A stretch of DNA of 64,000 nt from Rugalucina vietnamica. Taxonomy: Eukaryota > Mollusca > Bivalvia > Lucinida > Lucinidae. The notes below the pieces were generated by a model. That model saw only the letters and a program-made list of their open reading frames with translations, had not been told where the DNA came from and made no database searches. The stretch spans positions 49,504,856 through 49,568,855 of the forward strand of contig OZ024874.1 in NCBI GenBank assembly GCA_964017185.1, given 5' to 3'. Each line of letters begins with the position of its first letter. The first letter of the stretch is position 1. The position numbers and the translations under genes are program-made. Below are positions 11,964-22,065 of the stretch, piece after piece.

Positions 11964-13050
11964 TTGATATTTTATTGGCAAGACCCATAGCCTGTCGTAC
12001 ATTATAGGAATAGATGAAACACAAATGCACTCATTTATTTGTAAATAAAATGGTTTTGTTATTGGTTGGCATTACAAATTAATGTGCTAATTTATTTTTA
12101 TTGCTCGTATATAGATTTTGTGTGGTATCATAATACGGCTATGTATCGCAAAAACGACGGGAATTCGCCGAACTATCTCAAAAAATGTATAATTATATCT
12201 GACATTCTAAAAATCAAATAAAATGACAAAAATTGCTCATTTCTTGAAAATGTCATAAAACATATTTTGAGAGAAGCGTAAATTCAAAACATTTTAGGTA
12301 CTAATTTTGTCATACTGATGAAAATATTAGTGCTTAAAGATCGAGGACGAAGTGAATTGTTTCTGATAATACTACGGGCGAAGACCAGTTCATTGGAGTC
12401 ACGGAAGTACTCATTTAAAAGTTAAAGACCTATAATGTCAGATACAATAAACAGAAACCGTCATTCAGGCGCTAGCAACTTTGTGCTAGAAAATCATACC
12501 AAGAATTATTTAACAAGGACGAAAGTTTTGCTTTTCCTTTTTAAACGTAATGTAGGCCTAGTGTCGGAAATCGGTGCTTAAAACAACCGCTGACACCAGA
12601 TAAGACATTATAACAGTTTTTGTTCATATGAAATGATAAAATATCTCCGCCAGCTTTTTCTATTAACTTGGAAATGAAAATCAAGGGTATTTTGTAATGT
12701 ACATGGTCACGGATAATGCTACGTCCTTCTTGACATATGAATCATAAACTCTATCCACATATACAATTATTTCTGAAAGATCATATTAGTTTTTATCTAT
12801 TTTCAGGTTAAAATGATGCCTTCCAGACATCCAATTATCGAAATTTGGGAAAAATAATATTCACCAGAAAGTCATCTGTTATGGTATCGTGTTCTTCCTT
12901 GAGATTCCAGGAAATCAATACGGACTACTTCTTTCTAATTAAAAGCAAAGTATGGGTGAACTGTTGTTTCATTCTTGGAAATAGATTAAGTTTTCTGCAG
13001 TCCTGGAAGGAATCTGTTTTAAAAGAAAATAGATTTGTATTTACTGAAGG
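11964..13050. other. Region upstream of the SK-type channel
   Basis: AT-rich and unassigned. It should hold the promoter and 5' UTR of the channel gene at 13051, but I see no decisive TATA/initiator arrangement. There is also no clear exon, so it is possible that 5' non-coding exons lie here or further upstream. Confidence 0.4.
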
Positions 13051-14568
13051 GTGTTTCAGTTTAGCAAAATTATAAACAGTTGGAACAAAGGAATACGTTT
13101 TGAAGCAAAACAGTCATTTCTCGATCTGGCTTTTCGAGGCAATTTACCAAAACATCTGTGGAGGCACAAGCGAGTGATAGTTCCGAGCAAAATGAGCTCA
13201 CTTATCGAAGACCCTGGCATACCGTTGGTTGGATTAAACGGCAGGACAAAGATGTATTCGGACAGTATATCGAGTGAAATGGATGCACCGGGCAAACGAT
13301 TTGATACTGTTGGAAAGCGACTCGCGAAACGAAAGGAACTATTTCAAAAGCGGAAACGTATGTGTGATATGTGTTTGATTCTTGCATTAGTAGGAATACT
13401 TATAATGATTCTTGAAACAGAGCTCTCTGTCGCAAACATTCTACCACGTGACCATTTAGGCTCATATTTGATGAAAACATGTATAACTGCTGCCACGGTG
13501 GCCTTAGTTATATTTCTTGGAATGTACCACAATCTTGATATCCAGTTATTCACCGTAGATAATGGTGTTGATGACTGGAGACTAGCTTTGTCTGTGGAAA
13601 GAATCTTCAAAATCACGTGCGAATTTATAATCTGCAGTATACATCCGTTTGCCGGTTCATTTACTTTGACATGGAATGCAACCGTGGCGGAAGGACAGTA
13701 TCCAAGAACCATGAAAGTCCCTCTCGACGTACTTTTATCTTTACCCATGTTTCTACGATTCTACCTCGTGTGCAGGGCTATAATGTTACACAGTCGTTTG
13801 TATCAGGACGCTTCGTCCCAAGGACTAGGCGCGCTCAACAGAATTCATTTCAATTTCCGGTTTATATTTAAGTCGCTCATGACATTGTACCCAGAGTATG
13901 TACTATCAGTAATCATGATACTGTCCCTGTTAGTAGCAAGCTGGGCCCTAAGACTTTGTGAGATGTACGGCGAGGACGGGTCCACGTCAGATCAAGTACA
14001 TTCCAATCTGTTAAACTGCTTATGGTTGGTGGCGGTGACATTTTTATCTGTGGGTTACGGTGATATCGTTCCAAACTCATACTGTGGGCGTGGCATTGCT
14101 GTTCTGACGGGCATCATGGGCGCTGGTTGTACAGCGCTCGTTGTTGCCGTGCTAGCACGCCGCTTAGAACTTTCAAGGTCAGAAAAATATGTCCATGACT
14201 TCGTTATAGACGCAGACTTAGGAAAGCGATTAAAGAACGAAGCCGCTAATGTGATGAAAGCCGGGTGGTTTTTGTACAAATTGAAGAAGAACAAGGCGAA
14301 AAGTTCTCGCATTTTGTACTACCATCGTAAATTACTACAGGCGGTTTATAATATTAGGGAGATAAAAGCGGCTCAACGTAGACTGATGGATGCATCGGTG
14401 ACACTTATAGAGATGGGGAAATCGCAAGTAGAGGTGTCAGCTGCCATTGAGGCCATGAAATGGAGACAACTTAATCTGGAAGAAAAAGTAGAGGGCATGG
14501 AAGGGAAGATTTCTCTGATTTATGACAAGGTTCTCTCCATAAATAGGGCCGTTCATAAATCAGAATAA
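13051..14568 (+). CDS. KCNN: Small-conductance calcium-activated K+ channel (SK/KCNN family)
   Basis: A plasma-membrane K+ channel subunit expected to form tetramers and to open when calcium binds calmodulin held on its C-terminus. In the 505 residues I see S1 (~104-122), S2 (~140-158), S3 (~182-200), S4-like (~223-247), S5 (~283-300), the pore helix and selectivity filter SVGYGD (333-338), then S6 with LTGIMGAGCTALVVAVLARR (352-371), a family hallmark. The calmodulin-binding region (~375-455) is followed by a coiled coil (~473-499). The filter reads S-V-G-Y-G-D where vertebrate SKs usually have S-I-G-Y-G-D. The whole channel is one exon, whereas vertebrate KCNN genes have several. Met48 (13192, MSSLIEDPG) is a plausible alternative start, because residues 1-47 lack family character. 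Orthology to a particular SK paralog cannot be told. Confidence 0.93.
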   Translation: MFQFSKIINSWNKGIRFEAKQSFLDLAFRGNLPKHLWRHKRVIVPSKMSSLIEDPGIPLVGLNGRTKMYSDSISSEMDAPGKRFDTVGKRLAKRKELFQKRKRMCDMCLILALVGILIMILETELSVANILPRDHLGSYLMKTCITAATVALVIFLGMYHNLDIQLFTVDNGVDDWRLALSVERIFKITCEFIICSIHPFAGSFTLTWNATVAEGQYPRTMKVPLDVLLSLPMFLRFYLVCRAIMLHSRLYQDASSQGLGALNRIHFNFRFIFKSLMTLYPEYVLSVIMILSLLVASWALRLCEMYGEDGSTSDQVHSNLLNCLWLVAVTFLSVGYGDIVPNSYCGRGIAVLTGIMGAGCTALVVAVLARRLELSRSEKYVHDFVIDADLGKRLKNEAANVMKAGWFLYKLKKNKAKSSRILYYHRKLLQAVYNIREIKAAQRRLMDASVTLIEMGKSQVEVSAAIEAMKWRQLNLEEKVEGMEGKISLIYDKVLSINRAVHKSE

Positions 14569-15496
14569 ACAAAACACAATATTCAGAAGCAGAATATACG
14601 AAAATTGAATGCGCATTATAATAAGCTTAAATGCCTGTTAATTTAATTTTGCCGCAATCTTCAGTTTCATCACAAATTTTGACCATCTAATGACAAAATT
14701 GACACCTGTGGAAAGAATGGCGGAATTCTGACCTGAAATAACGTTACGGTAGATGGATATAAGAGTCTAGGTCATTAATTATACAGCTGAAGACCCAAAT
14801 CTATATTCAGTCAAATCACACAGCACATATATTCTTTTATAATTTTGACCCATTGAAAAAAATTAGGGAATACCAGATTTTCGAATTTAGAATATAGATT
14901 TCGAAATGCGATAAATACTTTCATCTTCATAAAAAATGACCAATGTGAAGTAGAATGCCTAGAATAACAATGCTCATTTAATTGCTTGTACGTTGGTTAC
15001 ATTCAAAGGCTACATTTAAGTAATAGACAGTAGTTTAGAGGTATTGGCATAGAACCAACATAACGAATGGTAGAATGTGTTTTCTGGAGCTAGAACCATT
15101 GCAGGATGACACATAATCGTCTGATATTCTCATGTCACCCACTAATTAAAAGGTTCCACACAGTTTTAATGAACCTGGCTAGGCTAGACTGTGTCTCTGA
15201 TGCTTTGAGTAGCACGTGTCCACTCATCTTTTGACCATATCATAACTTAACAGGAGGACATACTAACCGACTGTCAAAATTGACAAATGATGATTTCTCC
15301 TAGAGAAAATTGTGTTAAATTATTTAGGTGTTCCCATACTTTTTTCAAGTGTATAAATTATGTGTTTGTTGTTTGATAGAGTTACGGCTTAACCTTACAA
15401 GCAACACTTTTTAGTCATAGTTGAAAAGAGCCAGTATTTCCTGTGCACGTAAGCAATACTATGAAAAAGTAAATGGGTATCGATCAAAAATACACC
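14569..15496. other. Downstream of the channel gene; nothing recognised
   Basis: AT-rich DNA holding the presumed 3' UTR of the channel. I see no strong AATAAA in the first few hundred bases, so the polyadenylation site is unresolved. No repeats were matched here. Confidence 0.45.
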
Positions 15497-15758
15497 AAGT
15501 CACCCATGTAATATACAGAGATTTTTAAAGTTGTAAAAAATGAAAATTTTCAGTATAAAATTTGATATATATTTTGTTTTTGCTCAAAACATAGATTGTC
15601 GGTGCACGTTAGACCCGCCTCGCTGAGGCGGTTCTAACTAGTATCCACAATCTATGTTTTGGAGCAAAAATAAGAAAAATAGTTATTCCCCTGCATACCT
15701 GTTTTTCTTTATAAAAGTGGGGTTTAAGGTGGTATAAATTGCACGGATATGTTTTCCT
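15497..15758 (+). mobile_element. Hairpin MITE, copy C
   Basis: Same family as 2021-2291 and in the same orientation: AAGTCACCCATGTAATATAC start, diverged central palindrome at 15588-15660 (ACATAGATTGTCGGTGCACG ... GTATCCACAATCTATGTT), then the TAAAAGTGGGGTTTAAGG box and GCACGGATATGTTTTCC end. Confidence 0.8.
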
Positions 15759-15950
15759 GATGTACAGTTATGTTTCTAATTAGAACATCTCGATCCATAG
15801 CCCGACATGCCACACTCGGGTGAATTGCACTTACAGTGTTTGTTCGTGTTAACAAGGTAATTTAATAGGAGTTCTAGGCTCCTGAGGTACATCAGATCTA
15901 TTTCAGGATTGAAATTCATCTTTTCAGCTTTCACTGGATGATGAAAAACA

Positions 15951-16520
15951 TAACTGTCTAAACACCATCTTCAGAAACTGCATTTTTCAAAATCTCACTT
16001 TTCTGAAAACCCTCAAGAAAATATGAACATGTCACCATTTTTCATTCCATAAGTCCTAAAAAGTGCCACAAAAATTTTGAAAATCGGTTGACAAATAAAG
16101 ATGTTATGCCAGAAAGTATTTTTTGGATAGAACCTTTTCCATTGTAAAAATGTCAGCAAGGGAAGTAAATATTTTCCCTGAAAAAAATCTAAATTGATAA
16201 TTTGTCATTAAAATGCACCAATACAGAACAAAATTGTATGGTACCCATAGCTGAGCACCAAACTCTTAAAACTATTCCACAGATTTGCTTGATTTTCAAT
16301 TTTCATGTGTATGGATTACCTCCCTTGCACATGCAAAAGGCCTATTCAAAATAATTTTTGGGCATAATTATTTTACTAGTGAACCGATTTTCATTTTTTT
16401 TGCAGCACTTTTTACGACTTTTGTGATGCAAAAAGATGACATAGTCATATTTTTCTTGTAGTGTTTCACAAAAGTGAGATTTAGAAAAATGCAGTTTCTG
16501 AAAGATGGTGTTCAGACAGT
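15951..16520. mobile_element. Long foldback (inverted-repeat) element
   Basis: The left arm starts ACTGTCTAAACACCATCTTC (about 15953). The right arm ends with its complement (GATGGTGTTCAGACAGT, to about 16520). Homology between the arms continues inwards for roughly 150-200 bp through an AAACTGCATTTTTC block and a TGAAAATCGGTT block, leaving a spacer of about 150-200 bp. No ORF. The 72-residue minus ORF at 16342 is inside the right arm. Confidence 0.75.
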
Positions 16521-17445
16521 AGGCTGTTTTAGTGTCTGTGAAGCCCGATTCAAGCATCAATCAAATATCAGATCTTTATTTGCACACATCATCGCTAATT
16601 TTCAGGCTATTTGACATTATTTTGACTTACTAGACACTTGGAACAGCCAAAATGACGTCAATTTTTCACGCTTAACGTTATGCCGATACACGACCGACGT
16701 CACGCCAAGAAGGGCAAACAAACAACATCACTGGCTGATTTTGACGTGGCTCCATCCGTGGACGTCTTCTCATGATCAGGTGACTTAATATTATTCATTA
16801 GAAAATAAAGTACATCAAGAAAAAAAACCTTTCATCTCTGACGATTGCATTGAAAATTTGAATGCTTGATCTTAACAGTTAAAATGTAATTTGCATGTGT
16901 ATCAACCTACCTTGGACACGTTAAGAACGTCGCTGCTGAATTTTACTTTTATTTTAGTAGTGCATTCTATTCAAATGAAATGTTTATTTTGATTTAATTG
17001 GAATTTTGATTTAAAATGTACATGTTTTCAGTAGAGTCTATGTTTTGGGGACAGATGAGGTCCAAGTTGCATAGTAAAATAAGGGCCGGTTGGAACAATT
17101 TTAATCAAATGCTTGTCTTTCAAATAAGCAGACGGACGGGAAATATCTGAAACCAAATATAGACATGATAGTAATAATTTGTAAACCAAAGAAGCAGCTT
17201 TTCCAAAGCTACCTTCACCGAACCAAATTTGAAATTAACAGTAAAATGACAATACTTACCCAACTGCTAAACTATTTTGTTTTCAGAATCTTGTTTTTTA
17301 CTCTTCTTGCATTAAGTTAGTCGGTTACATTCTTGATCCGAATCTTGTTCAAACGATACGTTTAGTTACTAAAACAGAAACTAGACTAATGCATCCGGTA
17401 CATGTATAGCATTATGTTAGCAACGCTCGTTCAGGGCATCAACGA
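16521..17445. other. No feature recognised
   Basis: AT-rich DNA with no coding region or repeat that I can relate to others in the window. Confidence 0.45.
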
Positions 17446-17706
17446 AGACATGTCCGTGTAATGTATACCCCCTTGAACCCCACTTTTATATAGCAAAACT
17501 GGGGTATGCAGGGGTATACCTATTTTTTCTTATTTTTGCTCCAAAACATAGATTGTGGGTACTCGTTAGAACCGCCTCGTCGAGGCGGTTCTAACGTGTA
17601 CCCACAATCTATGTTTTGAAAATAAGAAAAATATCAAAAATTTGCTACTGAAAATTTTCATTTTTACAACTTAAAAAATCTCTGTATATTGCGTGGGCAA
17701 GTTTTC
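17446..17706 (-). mobile_element. Hairpin MITE, copy D
   Basis: Opposite orientation to copies B and C. It starts GACATGTCCGTGTAATGTAT, carries the CCCACTTTTATATAGC box and a very well preserved palindrome at 17547-17616 (CATAGATTGTGGGTACTCGT, core CGCCTCGTCGAGGCG), and ends TTGCGTGGGCAAGTTTTC. Confidence 0.85.
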
Positions 17707-18521
17707 GTAATGGCATCTTGATGACGGCCCACGAAGATGTATCAAGACTTGGCTAATGTTTCAAGGTATTGGTGACTCTTTTGTTTTGGTGGATGAACAT
17801 GTGTTTTTATGATTCGAGGAAAGGTCATATGTCCTCTTGGATACATTTGAAAGTTTAATTTCCATCTGAAAATCTCCCTGCAAAGAAATCAAGCGATCGT
17901 ATGAATTTATTTCCCATGGGACATGCTTTACTGTAGTGCGGTTAGCATGCTGTGAATAATATTGTTAAAACTAATGGGAATTAATTCCAAAATCGTGAGG
18001 TTTCCGCAATCTATTACGTTTAATTAGAAAACCAAGATTAGAAAATGTTGTAAAACATTGCCTTCCGAAATTGTATTGCACGCTAAGAAAATTAGCTTGC
18101 ACAGCATACTTAAATAAAAGATGGAAGAAATGCCTGAAAGGAATTAAGTGATGTTTATTTAACATGTAAATGCTTCAAGCAGGAATTATAGAAATCATGT
18201 CTCTTGGTATTCAAATCCTAGTCAGTGACATTTCCGCAAAAGAGTCAATACTGTAACTATATGCATTCCGTGGAATCAGCTTTTCCACAGCGCTTCAAGG
18301 AATAATGATTATGAACATAATTTAATCTGATCTTAATAATATACTCAGTGTCAATGAAAAGTTACCAAAAATCGGGTTTAATTAACACATGGCAATATTT
18401 GATTCATTCGGAATAGATATCTGCCGATACTTCCGCATTCATTTTCTTGGCATAGAGTGTCATTCATCATTAAACAGTTTCATTAGACCTGGGGCTATAA
18501 TGAACGAGAAAGCCAAATTTT

Positions 18522-18956
18522 CACAAGTAGGCAAAGATCAGGAAAAGGCGCAATCAGAAAAAGATTCCCACTCCAAAAACACTAAATTAACAATCAGACT
18601 GGTACTTCTCGGATCCAATAAAGTTTATTTTGGATCCGATGGTACTTATACCATGAAAACATATCGTAAGCCGGACCAGCAGCTATTTTCCCAATATGTG
18701 GCCACTCAATTACATAAACTTAACTAAAAAAATGAAAACATACATAGGGCACAAACAGCACAAAAATTTTAAACACCAAGACATAAAACAAAATGAACAA
18801 CCACAGAAGTATCGCCTTGGAACGATCAGTTAATATAAAATTACTGGTGGGTTAAATCGATTTAACATGCCTCGTTAATATAAAATTACTGGCGGGGTTA
18901 AATCGATTTAACATGGCTCAACTTCTGCAGTGCTTCATAACATTTAATCTTTTTGT
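18522..18956 (-). mobile_element. Penelope-like element 3' tail, copy P3
   Basis: Reverse-complement copy of the conserved 3' region. It starts with ACAAGTAGGCAAAGATCAGG (complement of the family tail) and runs to CTGCAGTGCTTCATAACATT. It contains a small insertion at 18606-18652 bounded by repeated GGTACTT, and a roughly 50-bp internal duplication (TAATATAAAATTACTGG at 18832 and 18875). The 112-residue plus-strand ORF across it is spurious. Confidence 0.75.
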
Positions 18957-19444
18957 GATAGTCATAATTGGGAGTTCTGTGTTGATACTGCCAAAAGAAG
19001 CGCGACACTCATACCGGTTATAGAATAAATAATACACTTAATCGTAATGCAAAATCTTTCGAATGAAAACGAAAGGCCACTTCTCAGGTCCATGTCTACG
19101 ATAGTCATCGAAGGTCCTCTATTCCGCCAGCCAATTGAAAACCTTAAACCAATTTGTTGGCGTTTTCAATGAGGGTGTTAGGGGCATGAGGAGGCATGGC
19201 GACGTGAGAATTTGGCTTTCTAGTTCTCAAAAATTTCGAACATCACAAATTGCACGTGCATCACGCTCATTATAGCCCCAGGTCTAGTGGAACTGTTTAA
19301 TGTCACTAAATCTATTTGCCGTTGACCAGAATCATGAATGGAATTTATTAATTTATTTTTTGGAGGAAATCTTATATTTCTCAAAATATCTAAATTTTAG
19401 TGGTGGTATCTTTTCATTGAAGCTGAGTATACAATACATACAAA

Positions 19445-19639
19445 TGAGCCGCCACATGGGAAAACCAAAAGTCTGCATTTGCTGATCAGCGCCTTTGTTT
19501 TCGCTACTCGGATAGTACAATTCCTCTACTTTCTAAATCCATAATTTCCAGTCTCTAGCCATCTTCTGTGATTGTACAGCCTGATTTGTGTCAGACCCGT
19601 TCGGAAACCACATTGTTGGTTTTCCCACGAGGCGGCTCA
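19445..19639 (+). mobile_element. TGAGCC MITE, copy 1
   Basis: Terminal inverted repeats TGAGCCGCCACATGGGAAAA (19445) and the complement of TGAGCCGCCTCGTGGGAAAA (ending 19639). The interior has the GCGCCTTTGTTTTCGCTACT block and a CGGAAACCACATTGTTGG block. 195 bp, no ORF. Flanked by AA on both sides, so at most a very short target duplication. Confidence 0.85.
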
Positions 19640-20054
19640 AATGATGCATCTTCCGCCCACAGATCCACACGAGACCGGTCAAATACAAAAAAGTTATACA
19701 AAGCGTGATTATTCAAATTCAATTTCCTCTGTCTCTAGGGACAATTGATTAACTCAACAATCCTAATGAGTGTTGTCATTTATCAGACTAAGCAGCTTCC
19801 GTCCACTTGAAGCTGTGTCTAATAGAATTTGGAGTAGCGTAGGTTTATCTGAAATGCGAGATATCTGCGTACAATAACAAGAGCTTGGTTTCAGATATAC
19901 TAGTAACGCGATGTTAATCATAAGGAAAATCGTACTGAAACCGTGTGTAACAAGTAACAGGGATTTAAATATTTTTTTTTATTATTTGATTAGCTTGATG
20001 ATGTGTGTACATGTGTTCAAAACACTGATGATTTAAATGATACAGCTTGATATA

Positions 20055-20290
20055 TGAGCCGCCTCATGGGAAAACCAACAATATGCCTAGGCGAAAACAA
20101 AGACGCAGATCAGCTTCGCGGTAACCGCGAAGCAGATCAGCGCCTTTGTTTTCGCTACACGGATAGTACACTACATCTTCTACTTGAATTCGAAATTTCA
20201 AGCTTCTAGCTCTTTTCTGTGCTTGTACAGCCCGGTTTGAGTCGGACCTTTTCGGAAACCACATTGTTGGTTTTATCACGAGGCGGCTCA
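20055..20290 (+). mobile_element. TGAGCC MITE, copy 2
   Basis: Clear TIRs of about 28 bp: TGAGCCGCCTCATGGGAAAA then CCAACAAT at the left, and ATTGTTGG then TTTTATCACGAGGCGGCTCA at the right. 236 bp. A duplicated GATCAGC / CGCGG palindromic block lies at 20105-20135. Flanks read TATA on both sides, compatible with a TA or TATA duplication. The 107-residue minus ORF over it is a shadow. Confidence 0.9.
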
Positions 20291-20436
20291 TATATCGGTC
20301 AATTAGGGTTTCACTAATATTGTAGATGACATGATCATTGGAATTGGAATGCAAGTCTTTAGGGAAACACTGATAATCATCGAACAATCATGTATACGTT
20401 TTATGATTACCAATTAAATGAGTTTTGTCTTATCAA

Positions 20437-20437
<1 letters not shown>

Positions 20438-20486
<49 letters not shown>
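20438..20486. repeat. (GT)n microsatellite
   Basis: About 24 uninterrupted GT units. The paralogous position in the second segmental copy (about 29737) has no GT run, so the expansion happened after duplication or was lost there. Confidence 0.97.
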
Positions 20487-20488
<2 letters not shown>

Positions 20489-21269
20489 AAACACGTAAGC
20501 TCAGACAAACATTATGTTCAAGTTTATACATATACTGTTCTCGTTGACATCTACAACTAGGCATCGCTGTACGTCTGTGCATGTTTGAACAAACAACTTT
20601 TAAAAAACGTAATGTAGCTTTATCACTGACAGAAATGGTTCAAAGAACATGGAACACAGAACGTGAAGACACACATTTACATAATCCGAAATTGGAAGAC
20701 GAAATGAATTTCAAAAATTTCGAAGAAAAAGACTAGACGGCCAGGAGTTGATATCATTAAAATTGAATCAGTTCCGGAAACACTCTGATTTCAGATGACT
20801 GTGTAGGCGTAACGAGAGGGTCGGAATCTGAATAAATAAATGAATTATTATGAAGAAACGCCACATGACGATTCTTCACAAGAGATGGAGGATTTGAACA
20901 CCCGTCGGAAATTAGCAAGTAATGGCTCTGTCATTTGCAGACAAAAATAAATTTTATCACTCAATTCAAACACAATGAATTGCTTTACCTGAAATGAGGT
21001 TGACAAAAGCCATACGAACAAAGGACCCTGATATTCATGCAGCAGTTTTATCTTTTATTATTATTTTGCCTGAGTATAAGTCATTCTTGAAAGTGTATTG
21101 AATGAACAGGGGTTGGTCGATATGTCTCTGAATATGCATTCGTTAAAACCCATGGTCCACTTTTGCAGTCCATCGTCTTTTGAGAAGTCAGTTGTTAAAT
21201 TGTTCAATTTCCTGTGTGTAGTTTGACAATTGATATAAAAGTGCTGCAGACATGCATGATACCCCGCCA

Positions 21270-22065
21270 CGCAAATTTAACTTAGTACAAATGCACATAA
21301 TATCTTGCTGACATTCATCTACAATACCAAACCACACCTTCCAGATATGAACTCCTTCACAAAGTTTGAAGCAAATAGGTCTACAGATGCTCAAGATAGC
21401 GCCAGGAAAAGAAATTGTAACATAAATCAAGGGCCATAACTCTATACTTATTTGACATAAAATACCCATATTCAATCCCAAACCACATCTTCCTGTTAAG
21501 AACTCCTATATGAAAGTTGAAGAAAATTGGTCAATTCATGCTCCAGATAGAGCCCGGAAATGAAATTTCAACGCAAATCAAGGGCCATAACTCTGTACTT
21601 ATTTGACAAAATTTACCCATCTTCAATCCCAAACCACCTCTTTCTAATATGAACTCCTATACAAAGTTTGGAGAAAATGTGTCAATACATGCTCAATATA
21701 GAACACGGAAACGAAATTTAACGTAAATCAAGGGCCATAACTCTGTACTTATTTGACGAAATTTACCCATATACAATCCCAAACCACTCCTTCTTAATAT
21801 GATATCCTGTACAAAGTTTGAAGAAAGTTTGGTCAATAAATGCTCTAGACAGAGCACGGAAACGAAATTTTAAAGTAAATCAAGGGCCATAACTCTTAAC
21901 TTATTTGAACGAAATTTGCCCATCTTCAATCCCAAACCACTCCTTCCTAATAAACATAAACTCTTATACAAATTTTGAAGAAAATTGGTCGATACATGCT
22001 CAAATTAGAGCACGGAAACGAAGCGCTGACGGACGGACAGACGGACGGACGGAGAGCACTCGAAC
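21270..22065. repeat. Tandem array, ~150-bp unit, with ACGG tail
   Basis: About five units. The anchor AATCAAGGGCCATAACTCT recurs near 21426, 21576, 21727 and 21878, each followed by TATTTGACxxAATTTACCC-like and CAATCCCAAACCAC blocks. The array ends in a GACGGACGGACAGACGGACG run at 22029-22052. It is absent from the second segmental copy. Confidence 0.9.

Noticed and set aside
20064-20387. 107-residue minus-strand ORF
   Set aside because: Lies across a MITE with both terminal inverted repeats; a shadow.
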